NCBI RefSeq assembly: GCF_001605725.1
Contig: NZ_CP011530.1
Span: 4,030,001 to 4,094,000, forward strand
From: Mycobacteroides immunogenum
GTDB lineage: Bacteria > Actinomycetota > Actinomycetes > Mycobacteriales > Mycobacteriaceae
Reading direction: 5' to 3'
DNA length: 64,000 bases
The notes under the pieces were generated by a model that was given only the letters and a program-made list of their open reading frames with translations, did no database searches and was not told the DNA's origin. A program made the position numbers and the translations under genes. Below, one piece after another: positions 1-9,792 of the stretch; position 1 is the first letter of the stretch; every line of letters begins with the position of its first letter.

Positions 1-890
1 CCCTGCCCATGCGGCGCGGCGCGCGAGACCGCGAATCGCTCCAGGTGCAGCAGCTCGGAAAGACCGGCGTCGGCCCACGTCCGCTGCGCGTCGTCGAGCA
101 TGCCTTCTGGCCCACAGGCCCAGGTTTGGCGTTGCGCCCAGTCCGGAACCTCAGATACCAGCGACGAGAGATCCAGTCGTCCTTGCGTTTTCGTGGTGCG
201 CAGGCGGTAGTGATACGACGGGTGCGCCGCGGAGAACTCCGCCAACTCGGCGGCGAACATGACGTCGCGCTCGGTGGGCGCCGAGTGCAGATGCACCACA
301 TCGGGCAGCGGCAGGCCTGCCGCCGCCGACCGCCGCACCAGGGTGCGCAGCATCGACATGATCGGGGTGATGCCACTGCCCGCGGTGAGGAACAGGATCG
401 CGGGGGGCGCGGGATCGTCGAGCACGAAGTTGCCCTGCGGAGCGGCCAGCCGCACGATCGTGCCCGGCTCCAGGCCGTTGACCAGGTGCGTCGAGAGAAA
501 TCCCTCGGGCATGGCCTTGACGGTGATGGTGATGGTGCGCCCCGAACCGCCGGCATGCACCGGCGCCGAGGTCAGTGAGTACGAACGCCAGCGCCACCGG
601 CCATCGATGAGCACGCCGATGCCGACGTACTGACCGGGGTGGTAGTCGAAGTGGAAGCCCCAGCCCGGCTTGATCTCCAGGGTTGCGGAATCGCTCGTTT
701 CCTTGCGCACGCTGACCACCCGGCCACGCAGCTCACGTGCCGACCACAGCGGGTTGGCCAGGCTCAGGTAATCGTCCGGCAGTAGCGGCGTGGTGATGCG
801 GGAAGCCAAGCCGCGCAAGATGTTTACCGCCGCATGACGTGACTTGGGTGCGCCCGAGGCGGACGCGTCGAGCCAAGAAGCCAGTTTCAC
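1..890 (-). CDS. Ferredoxin reductase-type flavoprotein (Rv3230c-like), 3' end off the window
   Basis: This is an FAD/NAD(P)H-binding reductase of the ferredoxin-NADP reductase superfamily. In mycobacteria the homologue hands electrons to the stearoyl-CoA desaturase DesA3. The FAD-binding motif RSYS is at about residues 102-105, and the nucleotide-binding loop [16 protein letters not shown] at about 166-181. About 296 codons are visible. The C-terminal 2Fe-2S ferredoxin domain usual for this type would lie beyond the left edge and cannot be confirmed. I chose the GTG at 890 because GGAAGG lies about ten bases upstream; an in-frame GTG 36 bases earlier has no ribosome-binding site. A strong palindrome sits just upstream (935-954). 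The role with DesA3 is inferred from family and neighbourhood. Confidence 0.85.
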   Translation of the reverse strand, partial: MKLASWLDASASGAPKSRHAAVNILRGLASRITTPLLPDDYLSLANPLWSARELRGRVVSVRKETSDSATLEIKPGWGFHFDYHPGQYVGIGVLIDGRWRWRSYSLTSAPVHAGGSGRTITITVKAMPEGFLSTHLVNGLEPGTIVRLAAPQGNFVLDDPAPPAILFLTAGSGITPIMSMLRTLVRRSAAAGLPLPDVVHLHSAPTERDVMFAAELAEFSAAHPSYHYRLRTTKTQGRLDLSSLVSEVPDWAQRQTWACGPEGMLDDAQRTWADAGLSELLHLERFAVSRAAPHGQ

Positions 891-934
891 AGCCGATGAC
901 CTTCCATTGATGAAGGAGACGCTCACGGTGGCGC

Positions 935-954
935 AACCTACGCTACCGTAGGTT
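935..954. promoter_or_regulatory. Palindromic operator in front of the ferredoxin reductase gene
   Basis: AACCTACGCTACCGTAGGTT is a perfect inverted repeat with 8-base arms around CTAC. It lies in the 100-base gap upstream of the reductase gene. On the minus strand TTGGCC is followed after 18 bases by TACGGT, so the palindrome would cover a plausible -10 element. The size and symmetry fit a TetR-type repressor site. Which repressor binds is unknown. Confidence 0.55.
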
Positions 955-990
955 ACTGGTCAGGAACAGGCCAATCGGCCACGTCCCCGC

Positions 991-1497
991 CTACAGCAGA
1001 TCGAGCAGGAACGGCAGTTCTTGCGTCGCGTACCAGGCCAGATCATGGTCTTGTGCGTCGCCGACCACCAGCTCGGCGTCCTCGTCCCCCAGGTCCGCGG
1101 CGTCGATCACCTCGGCCGCCCGCACTACATCCGACTCGGCCTGCGCCAGGTCGATGTGTGCAGCCACCACCGCGGATATCGGCACCGCACCCGCCAGGCG
1201 CACCACCGCGTCGTCCAGATCGGGGCGCAGCTTCGCCTCCTCGGCGTCGGCAACCAGCACTGCCCGCCGGGCGGGCAACCCGTCGTCACCGTCCTCGTTG
1301 GCCAGCAGCCGCAGCGAGGCCAGCGCGGCCTCGCGCATCGCCACCTCGGACAGCTCATCCTCATCGCCGGCGGAGTAGGCCTCGCGCAGCGCCGGCGTCA
1401 CGGCGAACGCGGTACCGTTCACCGGCCACAATTCTCCGTCGGCCACCAGACCGCGCAGCATCGACAGCGTCACCGGGATATACACCTGCATGGGCAT
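991..1497 (-). CDS. DUF6912 family protein (Rv3231c-like)
   Basis: A 168-residue, acidic, soluble protein of a conserved actinobacterial family without known function. It begins MPMQVYIPVTLSMLRGL and ends ATQELPFLLDLL; the tail with its aspartate/glutamate-rich stretches and the tryptophan-containing end are family features. No signal peptide or membrane segment is seen. Its ATG shares a base with the TAA stop of the WS/DGAT gene upstream (TAATG), so the two are probably translated in a coupled way. The conserved pairing with the WS/DGAT gene is the only hint of function. Confidence 0.75.
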   Translation of the reverse strand: MPMQVYIPVTLSMLRGLVADGELWPVNGTAFAVTPALREAYSAGDEDELSEVAMREAALASLRLLANEDGDDGLPARRAVLVADAEEAKLRPDLDDAVVRLAGAVPISAVVAAHIDLAQAESDVVRAAEVIDAADLGDEDAELVVGDAQDHDLAWYATQELPFLLDLL

Positions 1498-2906
1498 TAC
1501 TGCGCGGCCTCCAACAATTCATCGAGCGCCTCGGTGATCAGCACCGGGAGCATGTCGGCATCGGGCATCGCCTCACGGTCGGCGTTGATCCCGTAGTACA
1601 CGGCTCCGTTGTACGAAGTCAGCCCAATCGACAGCACCTGATTACGCAGGAGCGGAGGCACGGGATAGATCTCCGCCAGCCGTGCGCCACCCAAATACAT
1701 CGGGGCCTGCGGCCCAGGCACATTCGTAACCAGGAGGTTGAACAAGCGGTTCGGCAGTGTGCTCGCGACGCGGGCTGCCAACGCGTGCATGGTAGGCGGC
1801 ACGAAACCGGAGAGCGCCGCCATGTTCGGCACATCCACCAAACTGAATGCCGCGGAATGTGATTCAGTGGCATGAGCAATCTGGGACAGCCGCACCACGG
1901 TGTTGCCCTCGCCTACCGGAAGATCGACCAAGAACGGCGATACCTCGGTGGTCGCGGCACCCTCGCCGCCCACATCCAGGTCACCGTCCCGGTACACCGA
2001 CATGGGCACCATCGCCCGAATGGTCGAAGCGGTGGTCACCGGCTCCCCCCTACTCATCAACCAGTTCCGCAGTGCCCCAGCGATTGTTGCCAGAACCACG
2101 TCGTTGACATCGCAGTCGTACTTGGCGCGCACGCGGCGGTAGTCGGCCAGCTTCGTGCTCACCACACCGAACCGGCGGCTGCGTGACACCCGTTGGTTGA
2201 GCGGACCTCGTGGGGCGGCGCCGCGAGCCGCCGTGCGCACCACCTTGACCATGCGCTCACCCAATTCACCGATCTCGCCGGTCAGCGACGCGGCGTCGGC
2301 CACCGTGTTGCGCACCGCTTCCAGGCGGGCGCCGGGACGCGCCAGCCATTCCGCGACGGCCCCGGCCACGAGCTCGCTGGTGCTCGGCTCATGCTCGGGC
2401 ACCCAGATGTCTTCCCCGAAATCCGGTGTGCGCGCGGTCCTGTCGAAGATGACCTGCCCCAGGCTGAGCGCGGAATTTCCGTCTACCAGCGCCTGATGAG
2501 TCTTGGTGTAAATAGCCAGCCGATTCTTGGACAGCCCCTCCACCAGATACATCTCCCACAGCGGGCGCGACCTATCCAGTGGACGAGATGTCAAGCGGGC
2601 CACCAGATCTTGCAGTTGCCCTTCGGAGCCCGGCGACGGCAGCGCCGAGCGCCGGATGTGATAAGTGATATCGAAGTCGACGTCATCGAGCCAGACCGGG
2701 CGGGCCAGGCCGAATCCGATCTCCTTGACCTTCTGCCGGTAGCGGGGAACTTGCGGTAGGCGGCTCTCCACCAGGGCCAGCAACTCCTCGTAGGTAAAGC
2801 CACCGCGCGGCCGGCGAATGATCGCCAGCCAGCCGACGTGCATCGGCGTCGAGCTGTCCTCGCTGGAGTAGAACGATGCGTCGAGCGCGGACAATCTGCT
2901 CACCAC
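1497..2906 (-). CDS. Wax ester synthase/diacylglycerol acyltransferase (WS/DGAT), Tgs3-like
   Basis: A 469-residue member of the mycobacterial WS/DGAT family, which transfers acyl groups from acyl-CoA to diacylglycerol or long-chain alcohols to make storage lipid. It begins MVSRLSALDASFYSSEDSSTPMHVG, the family's standard N-terminus, and has the conserved NVPGP motif late in the protein. The catalytic HHxxxDG box is altered: it reads HQALVDG (about residue 137), so the second, catalytic histidine is replaced by glutamine. Activity may therefore be weak or changed. By position it matches Rv3234c (tgs3). Either GTG at 2906 or the next GTG codon at 2903 may be the start. Confidence 0.85.
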   Translation of the reverse strand: MVSRLSALDASFYSSEDSSTPMHVGWLAIIRRPRGGFTYEELLALVESRLPQVPRYRQKVKEIGFGLARPVWLDDVDFDITYHIRRSALPSPGSEGQLQDLVARLTSRPLDRSRPLWEMYLVEGLSKNRLAIYTKTHQALVDGNSALSLGQVIFDRTARTPDFGEDIWVPEHEPSTSELVAGAVAEWLARPGARLEAVRNTVADAASLTGEIGELGERMVKVVRTAARGAAPRGPLNQRVSRSRRFGVVSTKLADYRRVRAKYDCDVNDVVLATIAGALRNWLMSRGEPVTTASTIRAMVPMSVYRDGDLDVGGEGAATTEVSPFLVDLPVGEGNTVVRLSQIAHATESHSAAFSLVDVPNMAALSGFVPPTMHALAARVASTLPNRLFNLLVTNVPGPQAPMYLGGARLAEIYPVPPLLRNQVLSIGLTSYNGAVYYGINADREAMPDADMLPVLITEALDELLEAAQ

Positions 2907-3081
2907 AATCCGCGCCGCCTTCCCCTAAAAATCTCGCCACTTGCACCCAGCGGCACCGCCGTGTCGATTGTCCTGCCAACCGTACCCTGGCGTCCTGGAC
3001 ATCTGTTGTGCGATCATGATCCGCAATGATCTGCGACTCTCCAGCAGAGCAAATGAGGGGGCTCATTCACTGGAGGGGAAC

Positions 3082-3552
3082 ATGTCTCATCGCTACATCA
3101 CCCGGGTTGCCGACTACGAACCGGCGCCCGTGCTGGCCAGCCTGCCTGCGGCCTGTCACACACCGCGGCCCGCGAGGTTGCACCAATCCCGGGCCCGGCC
3201 GACGGGCATCGAACGCCAAACACATCCGCGCGAACAGTCGCCGTCTCCTCTGGCGGTTGCGTTCGCCGACGCCGCAATGCGCCGAGTCTTGGAAGTCATG
3301 GACCGGCGCCGGCCCATAGCGCAACTGCGGCCACTACTCGCCGATGGACCGCTCAGTGCGGTGATGGCGCGATCGTCCCGCGCCCCCGCCACCACCGCGG
3401 CACGGCTCAGCAAGATACGGGTGCGCCGTTGCACGGACGACACCGCGGAGATCTTCGGGACATTCGAGCGCGGCGGCCGCGTCAAGGCGTTCGCCGGACG
3501 CATCCACTCCGTGCGCGGCGACTGGCTTGTGGTCGCGTTGCAGCTCGGCTGA
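3082..3552 (+). CDS. Rv3235 family protein (DUF6459)
   Basis: A 156-residue basic protein of the Rv3235 family, encoded next to secA in most actinobacteria. The ATG at 3082 has GGAGGGG just upstream; the reading frame is open further 5' but without a comparable site. The N-terminal half is proline- and arginine-rich and probably disordered. The conserved part is the C-terminal half, running from VAFADAAMRRVLEVMDRRRP to GDWLVVALQLG. It is convergent with secA1 and only three bases separate the stop codons. The constant link with secA suggests a role in export or in SecA control, but this is inference. Confidence 0.75.
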   Translation: MSHRYITRVADYEPAPVLASLPAACHTPRPARLHQSRARPTGIERQTHPREQSPSPLAVAFADAAMRRVLEVMDRRRPIAQLRPLLADGPLSAVMARSSRAPATTAARLSKIRVRRCTDDTAEIFGTFERGGRVKAFAGRIHSVRGDWLVVALQLG

Positions 3553-3555
3553 CGC

Positions 3556-6345
3556 CTAGCGCTTGCGGCGGGACTTGGTCGGCTTGGGGGTACGGCCCGC
3601 GTTGCGCGCCGCTTCGCGACGCTCACGCCGGGTGCCACCACCCGATGCCGAGGACGCGCCGCCCTCATGACGGGACTGTGCCGATCCGTCCTCGGCCGGA
3701 CCCGAGTAGGTCAGTTCCGGGGTCGACTCGTCAAGTCCCTTGGCCTTCAACTCTCCGTGAGCGGCCTGCGCTGCGGCAGAAGCGAACTCGGCTAGACCCT
3801 CCGGCGCTGCCTGCGGGGCGACTGCGCTGCCCTCCGGCTGCTGGACCTCGACGTTGATGTTGAACAGGAAGCCGACCGACTCCTCCTTGAGGCCGTCAAG
3901 CATCGCGGTGAACATGTCGAAGCCCTCGCGCTGGTACTCGACCAGCGGATCACGCTGCGCCATGGCGCGCAGGCCGATGCCTTCCTTGAGGTAGTCCATC
4001 TCGTAAAGGTGCTCGCGCCACTTGCGGTCGATCACACTGAGCAAGATGTTGCGTTCCAGCTGACGCATCGAGCCCTCGCCCGCCAACCCGTCGATCTCGG
4101 CTTCCCTTGTCTTATAAGCTTTCTTGGCGTCGTCCAGCAGGGCTGCCTTGAGATCGTCGGGGCTCAGCTCATCGGCCTCGCCGTACTCGCTGGACGCGAT
4201 GAGCTCTTCAGGCTTCACACTCACCGGGTACAGCGTCTTGAGCGCGGTCCACAGTGCGTCGAAGTCCCAGTCCTCGTGGTAGCCATCGGCGGTGGCGCCA
4301 TCGACATAGGCGGCAACGGTGTCGGTGATCATCTCCTGGATCTGTGGCTGCAGATCCTCACCGTCGAGGATGCGGCGGCGCTCGGCATAGATGACCTTGC
4401 GCTGCTGGTTCATCACCTCGTCGTACTTGAGAACGTTCTTACGAACCTCGAAGTTCTGCTGCTCGACCTGGGTCTGTGCACTCTTGATGGCATTGGTCAC
4501 CATCTTGGCTTCGATCGGCACATCGTCCGGGACGTTCATGCGCGTCAGAATCGTTTCCAGCGCAGCACCGTTGAAGCGCCGCATCAGTTCGTCTTGCAAC
4601 GACAGGTAGAAGCGAGACTCACCCGGGTCACCCTGGCGGCCGGAGCGTCCACGCAGCTGGTTGTCGATACGGCGCGACTCGTGACGTTCGGTGCCCAGCA
4701 CGTACAGGCCGCCGGCCTCTTGGACCTCCTTGGCCTCGGTCTCGGCGGCGTCCTTGAACTTCTGCAGCGTCTCGTCCCAGGCCTCCTGGTATTCGTCGGG
4801 TGTTTCCACCGGATCCAGGCCCTGATCACGAAGATGCTTGTCCGCCAAGAAGTCCGGGTTACCACCGAGCACGATGTCGGTACCACGGCCGGCCATGTTG
4901 GTGGCCACCGTGATGGCGCCGCGGCGACCGGCCTCGGCGATGATGCCGGCTTCCTGTTCGTGGTACTTGGCGTTGAGGACGTTGTGGGGAACGCGCCGCT
5001 TGGTGAACTGCCGCGAAAGATATTCGGAGCGTTCAACACTCGTGGTACCGATGAGGACGGGCTGCCCCTTCTCGTACCGCTCCACCACGTCGTCGACGAC
5101 GGCGATGTACTTGGCTTCCTCGGTCTTGTAGATGAGGTCTGACTGGTCCTTGCGCACCATCGCCCGGTTGGTCGGTATGGACACCACACCCAGCTTGTAG
5201 ATCTCGTTGAGCTCGGCCGCCTCGGTCTGGGCGGTACCGGTCATGCCGGCGAGCTTCTCGTACAGACGGAAGTAGTTCTGCAGGGTGATGGTGGCCAGGG
5301 TTTGGTTCTCGGCCTTGATCTCCACCCGTTCCTTGGCCTCGATGGCCTGGTGCATGCCCTCGTTGTAGCGGCGGCCCATCAGCACACGGCCGGTGAACTC
5401 GTCGACGATCAGCACCTCGCCCTCGCGCACGATGTAGTCCTTGTCGCGGGTGAACAGCTCCTTGGCCTTGATGGCGTTGTTCAGGTAGCTCACCAGCGGC
5501 GAGTTGGCCGCCTCGTACAGGTTGTCGATGCCCAGCTGGTCCTCGACGAACTCGACCCCCAGCTCGTGCACACCGATGGTGCGCTTGCGGATGTCGACCT
5601 CGTAGTGGGTGTCTTTGTCCATCAGCGGCACGATCCGCGCGAACTCGGTGTACCAATTGGACGCGCCGTCGGCCGGACCCGAGATGATCAGCGGGGTACG
5701 GGCCTCGTCGATGAGGATGGAGTCGACCTCGTCGACGATGGCGAAGGCGTGCCCGCGCTGCACCAGCTCGTCGAGCGAATGGGTCATGTTGTCGCGCAGG
5801 TAATCGAAGCCGAATTCGTTGTTGGTGCCGTAGGTGATGTCGGCGTTGTAGGCATCGCGGCGCTCCAGCGGAGTCATCTGCGACAGGATCACCCCGACCT
5901 CCAGCCCCAGGAAGCGGTGCACGCGACCCATCCACTCCGAGTCACGCTTGGCCAGGTAGTCGTTGACGGTGACGACGTGGGTGCCCTTACCGGCCAGCGC
6001 GTTCAGGTATGCGGGCAGCACACAGGTGAGGGTCTTGCCTTCACCCGTCTTCATCTCGGCGATGTTTCCGGCGTGCAGCGCGGCGCCACCCATGACCTGC
6101 ACATCGAAGTGCCGCTGGCTCAGCACACGCCACGAGGCCTCCCGCGCGACGGCGAATGCCTCGGGCATCAGGTCGTCGAGCGTCTCGCCCTTTTCCAGGC
6201 GCGCCTTGAACTCGCCGGTCTTGGCCTGCAACTCGGTATCGGAGAGCTTCTCGACATCGTCGGACAGGGTGTTGACGTAATCGGCCACGCCCTTGAGACG
6301 CTTGACCATGCGACCTTCACCAAGGCGCAGCAACTTCGACAGCAC
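3556..6345 (-). CDS. secA1: Preprotein translocase ATPase SecA1
   Basis: The essential motor ATPase of general protein export, acting with SecYEG at the membrane. The 929 residues include Walker A MKTGEGKT (98-105), Walker B DEVD (205-208), the helicase-type block [13 protein letters not shown], and the preprotein-binding and scaffold regions. The C-terminus is basic (ending TKSRRKR) and lacks the cysteine-rich zinc motif of the E. coli protein, as is normal in mycobacteria. Its full length and start [12 protein letters not shown] identify it as SecA1, not the shorter accessory SecA2. It starts at GTG 6345 and is divergent from the amidase gene. Confidence 0.97.
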   Translation of the reverse strand: MLSKLLRLGEGRMVKRLKGVADYVNTLSDDVEKLSDTELQAKTGEFKARLEKGETLDDLMPEAFAVAREASWRVLSQRHFDVQVMGGAALHAGNIAEMKTGEGKTLTCVLPAYLNALAGKGTHVVTVNDYLAKRDSEWMGRVHRFLGLEVGVILSQMTPLERRDAYNADITYGTNNEFGFDYLRDNMTHSLDELVQRGHAFAIVDEVDSILIDEARTPLIISGPADGASNWYTEFARIVPLMDKDTHYEVDIRKRTIGVHELGVEFVEDQLGIDNLYEAANSPLVSYLNNAIKAKELFTRDKDYIVREGEVLIVDEFTGRVLMGRRYNEGMHQAIEAKERVEIKAENQTLATITLQNYFRLYEKLAGMTGTAQTEAAELNEIYKLGVVSIPTNRAMVRKDQSDLIYKTEEAKYIAVVDDVVERYEKGQPVLIGTTSVERSEYLSRQFTKRRVPHNVLNAKYHEQEAGIIAEAGRRGAITVATNMAGRGTDIVLGGNPDFLADKHLRDQGLDPVETPDEYQEAWDETLQKFKDAAETEAKEVQEAGGLYVLGTERHESRRIDNQLRGRSGRQGDPGESRFYLSLQDELMRRFNGAALETILTRMNVPDDVPIEAKMVTNAIKSAQTQVEQQNFEVRKNVLKYDEVMNQQRKVIYAERRRILDGEDLQPQIQEMITDTVAAYVDGATADGYHEDWDFDALWTALKTLYPVSVKPEELIASSEYGEADELSPDDLKAALLDDAKKAYKTREAEIDGLAGEGSMRQLERNILLSVIDRKWREHLYEMDYLKEGIGLRAMAQRDPLVEYQREGFDMFTAMLDGLKEESVGFLFNINVEVQQPEGSAVAPQAAPEGLAEFASAAAQAAHGELKAKGLDESTPELTYSGPAEDGSAQSRHEGGASSASGGGTRRERREAARNAGRTPKPTKSRRKR

Positions 6346-6497
6346 GTCAATATCCCCTGTACTCGTTAGGAGTTGTCAGATTCAGCGAGTCCCATCGTAG
6401 GCGTCGCCCCAAGCCGCACCGTCCCATGTCTGCCCAGTGTGCGCTTCGGCGCACGCTGAGCCGGAATAAGTGGACCCCACTGGGCGCTCTCCAGCGC

Positions 6498-7940
6498 GTG
6501 ACAGAACTGTGGGAATTGACGGCAATAGAGGTCGTCAACGGCATCCGTGGGGGCGAATTCCTGGCTGTCGATGTCTTGACCAGCGCCTTGGCCCGGGCAG
6601 CTGCCGAATCCGACCTCAACGCGTTCATCGCGGTGGACGGCGACGCCGCACTTCGCGCCGCGGCCGCGGTGGATCAGGCACGGGCCGCCGGGCGCGCGCT
6701 GCCTCCGCTGGCCGGACTGCCGATCGTCATCAAGGACAACATCGACCTGACGGGCTGGCCGACCACCGGCGCCACCCCCGCGCTACGGCAGGCGCGACCC
6801 GCCGAAACCGCCCCGACGGCCCAGGCCCTGCTGACGGGCGGTGCCATCGCGATCGGCAAGACCAACCTGCATGAGCTGGCGCTCGGCTTCACCACCATCA
6901 ACGACGGCGCGCCCGGCTCACCGCGCAATCCGTACCGTCGCGACCACATCACGGGCGGCTCCTCCGGCGGCACGGCCGCGGCGATCGCGGGCCGCATCGC
7001 CCCTGCGGGGCTGGGCACCGATACCGGCGGCTCGGTCCGGGTTCCGGCCGCCCTGTCGGGGCTGGTGGGCCTGCGCCCGTCGGTAGGCGACGGCACCACC
7101 GACCGCCGCTATGCCACTGAGGGCGTACTCCCCATCACCTTCACCCTGGACACCGTGGGACCGCTGGCCAGGACCGTCGCCGATGTGGCACTGCTCGACG
7201 CGACCATCACGGGTGCGGCACACGGCCCGGCCGCGAAGCTGGCGGACGTGCGCCTGGGGATCCCGCGTCAGTTCTGGGCGGGGCTCGACGCCCGGCTGGA
7301 GGCGGCGGCCCGGTCTGCCCTGGACGCCCTGACCGCAGCGGGAGTCACAGTGGTCGACGTCGACTTCCCCGAGGCCATCGCGGCGCGGGAAGAGTGGTTC
7401 CCCGCCGTGCTGCCCCTCGAATGGCGCGCGGCGGTACAGGCCTACCTTGAGGCCTCCGCCATCGCGGACGTGACACCGGACCGGATTGCCGCCGAGGCCG
7501 TGAACCGCAATGTGCGTGAGCTGCTGGCGTCGGCAGTCGCGGCACAGCCCGATCCCGACGGCCCGGAAGTCCTCACCACACATCGACCGCGGCTGCAGCG
7601 CAGGTATCGACAACTTGCCGACGAGCATGGCCTGGACGCACTGATCTTCCCCACCACGGCCCTGCCCGCGGAGTCGTTCGATAACTTGGCCGGGCACCCG
7701 AGCCAAGCCCGCGAGATGCAGTACGGCCGCAACACTGTTCCGGGTGCACTGGCCGGAGTACCCGGCCTGTCACTGTTCGGCGGAACAACACACGACGGGC
7801 TGCCGATCGGCCTTGAGCTGGACGGGCCCATCGGTTCTGACGGCAGATTGCTCGCCATCGGGTTGGCCGTCGAGGAAGTGCTGGGACGGGCGCCACTGCC
7901 TCCTATCGCCCAGCCGCCCGGTCACCGCGCAGCGTCATGA
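6498..7940 (+). CDS. Amidase signature family hydrolase
   Basis: A 480-residue amidase of the Ser-cisSer-Lys type, which hydrolyses carboxylic amides. The catalytic lysine is K79 in VIKDN, the cis-serine pair lies in GGSSGG (153-158), and the nucleophile is S179 in GTDTGGSV. The overall sequence resembles indoleacetamide hydrolases and the AtzF/allophanate hydrolase group, but the substrate cannot be read from the sequence. The GTG at 6498 gives the normal N-terminus TELWELTAIE; an upstream ATG at 6426 would add unrelated residues. The end overlaps the convergent thioesterase gene by 38 bases. Confidence 0.85.
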   Translation: MTELWELTAIEVVNGIRGGEFLAVDVLTSALARAAAESDLNAFIAVDGDAALRAAAAVDQARAAGRALPPLAGLPIVIKDNIDLTGWPTTGATPALRQARPAETAPTAQALLTGGAIAIGKTNLHELALGFTTINDGAPGSPRNPYRRDHITGGSSGGTAAAIAGRIAPAGLGTDTGGSVRVPAALSGLVGLRPSVGDGTTDRRYATEGVLPITFTLDTVGPLARTVADVALLDATITGAAHGPAAKLADVRLGIPRQFWAGLDARLEAAARSALDALTAAGVTVVDVDFPEAIAAREEWFPAVLPLEWRAAVQAYLEASAIADVTPDRIAAEAVNRNVRELLASAVAAQPDPDGPEVLTTHRPRLQRRYRQLADEHGLDALIFPTTALPAESFDNLAGHPSQAREMQYGRNTVPGALAGVPGLSLFGGTTHDGLPIGLELDGPIGSDGRLLAIGLAVEEVLGRAPLPPIAQPPGHRAAS

Positions 7941-8325
7941 CGGTGCTGGTCACCGAGGCCACCGCTTTCCCGTCGCCGCGGGTCACCTCGCAGATGTAGT
8001 GGGTGATGGTGCGGCCCGAGTGCGACGGGCGCGCCGTCGCCATCAGGGTGTCGGCCCAGACCGGCCGCAGGAAGGCGGCACGGATATCGATGCTGGTGAA
8101 TGTCTCCCCCGGCGCCATCAGGGTGGAATGCGCGGTTCCGATCGCGGCGTCGGCCAGTTCCACCAGAAATCCGCCGTGCACGGTGCCCTGCTGGTTGCCG
8201 TGCCTGGCCGGATCCGTCTCCACGCGCACGGAGGCGGTACCGGTGTCGGCGGCAACGATCTCGAAGTCGAGGAACTGCGAGATGGCCGTCGGGTAGCGCA
8301 TGTGGCTCGGGAATTCGATCGTCAC
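7903..8325 (-). CDS. PaaI-type hotdog-fold thioesterase
   Basis: A 140-residue hotdog-fold protein of the PaaI/YbgC acyl-CoA thioesterase group, which releases CoA from acyl or aryl thioesters. The family motif is HGGFLVELADAAIG at about residue 56, with the aspartate of LAD as the likely catalytic residue. The start is uncertain: GTG at 8325 and ATG at 8301 are both possible and neither has a good ribosome-binding site. It converges on the amidase with 38 bases of overlap and is divergent from the MocR regulator. The substrate is unknown. Confidence 0.75.
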   Translation of the reverse strand: MTIEFPSHMRYPTAISQFLDFEIVAADTGTASVRVETDPARHGNQQGTVHGGFLVELADAAIGTAHSTLMAPGETFTSIDIRAAFLRPVWADTLMATARPSHSGRTITHYICEVTRGDGKAVASVTSTVMTLRGDRAAGR

Positions 8326-8391
8326 GCGTCGACGGTAGGTGGGTAAATTAGTGCAATCAACAAATTGTCCTAACCACAATTGGGAGACCGC

Positions 8392-9717
8392 GTGCGCGTT
8401 CAACGTCATGCCACGGTTGCCGACGAGATCGCCCAGCAGATCCGGACCGGGGCGTTGCCCCCGGGAACCCGGCTGCCGACCCATCGCGCGCTCGCCACCC
8501 GGTACGGCATCGCTGTCGCCACCGCCAGCAGGGTCTACCGCGACCTGACGGCGGCCGGGCTCGTCGTAGGCGAAGCCGGACGCGGCACATTCGTCCGCGA
8601 TCTCAGCGGTTTCGCCGGGCCCGAGCCCACCCGGATCGCGGCCGGCCGGCGCACCGCGGATCTTTCCTTCAACCAACCACTATCGGAGGGACAGGACGAC
8701 GAGCTACGGCAAGCCCTGCGCGGGCTCGCCGCCGAGGGCGCCCTGAGCAGCCTGCTGCATCAGCAGCCGCCGGGCGGGCGCAGTCGCGACCAAGCCGCGA
8801 TCGCCACCTACCTGCTCGATCGCGGTATCGATGTGGCGCCGCACAGCGTGCTGATATCCGGTGGGGCACAGCAGGGGCTGGATGCTGTCCTGGCGGCCCT
8901 GACCGACCCGCGCGCGGTCGTGGCCGTCGACGCACTCACCTACCCGGGCATCAAACTGCTGGCCACCGCCCGCCGACTCGAGCTGGCCCCGGTGTGCACC
9001 GGCGACACCACCGGCATGGACCTGGACCATCTGGAATGGCTGTGCGGGCAGCGACCGGTCTCCGTGCTGTACCTCATTCCGACACTGCACAATCCGCTGG
9101 GCTACACGCTGAGCACGAGCGCACGTGAACACATCGCCGTGCTGGCCGCGCGTCACGACTTCCTGATCATCGAGGACGCGACATACGCGTTTCTGGAGCC
9201 CGAGGCGCCCGCACCCGTGCAGACCATCGCTCCGGAGCGCACGTTCTACGTCGGCAGCATGTCCAAGAATCTCGCCTCCGGGCTGCGCATCGGATATGTC
9301 GTTACTCCCGAGGCCCAGCGCCCGGCGCTGATCCGATCGCTGCGCGCGACGAGCTGGGGCGCTTCGACCATCGCCAGTGCACTGACCACCCGCTGGCTGA
9401 CCGATGGCACGGTCACGCGGCTGGAGAAACTGCGCCGCGAGGATGCCCGCCTACGGCAGCTCATCGCCCGAACCGAGCTGGCGGGGCTCGACTACCGGGC
9501 CCATCCCTCGTCGTATTCCGGTTGGCTCGTGCTGCCCGAGTACGCACGCCGTGACGTCGTGGCCCGCGAACTTGCCGAGCGCGGCATCATGGTGTCGACG
9601 GCCGACGCGTTCTCGACCACGCCGCATGCGCCGAACGCACTACGGCTCGCGCTGGCCACCCCCGCGGTATCCGATCTTGCCGAGGCGCTACGCCAAATCC
9701 GCACCGCGACAACCTGA
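8392..9717 (+). CDS. MocR/PdxR-type GntR regulator with aminotransferase domain
   Basis: A 441-residue regulator that joins an N-terminal winged-helix GntR DNA-binding domain (about residues 1-75, with the helix region RLPTHRALATRYGIAVATAS) to a class I aminotransferase-like domain. The PLP-binding lysine is in SMSKNLASGLRIGYV, and HNPLGYT and IEDATYAF are cofactor-contact motifs. Members sense PLP or amino compounds and act mostly as transcription factors. The GTG at 8392 follows GGGAG at short distance; a TTG at 8380 is an alternative. It is followed by a strong terminator. The target may be the divergent thioesterase, but no operator was recognised. Confidence 0.85.
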   Translation: MRVQRHATVADEIAQQIRTGALPPGTRLPTHRALATRYGIAVATASRVYRDLTAAGLVVGEAGRGTFVRDLSGFAGPEPTRIAAGRRTADLSFNQPLSEGQDDELRQALRGLAAEGALSSLLHQQPPGGRSRDQAAIATYLLDRGIDVAPHSVLISGGAQQGLDAVLAALTDPRAVVAVDALTYPGIKLLATARRLELAPVCTGDTTGMDLDHLEWLCGQRPVSVLYLIPTLHNPLGYTLSTSAREHIAVLAARHDFLIIEDATYAFLEPEAPAPVQTIAPERTFYVGSMSKNLASGLRIGYVVTPEAQRPALIRSLRATSWGASTIASALTTRWLTDGTVTRLEKLRREDARLRQLIARTELAGLDYRAHPSSYSGWLVLPEYARRDVVARELAERGIMVSTADAFSTTPHAPNALRLALATPAVSDLAEALRQIRTATT

Positions 9718-9732
9718 CCGCTCGCGCTACGA

Positions 9733-9771
9733 AAAATCCCCGCACCGGTTGCGGTCCGGTGCGGGGATTTT
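9733..9771. terminator. Bidirectional terminator between the MocR gene and hpf
   Basis: Perfect 16-base arms, AAAATCCCCGCACCGG and CCGGTGCGGGGATTTT, enclose TTGCGGT. The GC stem is flanked by A-run and T-run, so it can stop transcription in both directions. It sits between the convergent genes for the MocR regulator and the hibernation factor. Confidence 0.92.
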
Positions 9772-9792
9772 CTGCGCGGTGACCGCGCGCCC

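Noticed and set aside
4009..6369. Long plus-strand open frames opposite secA1
   Set aside because: They follow the third-codon-position bias of secA1 and show no recognisable domains.
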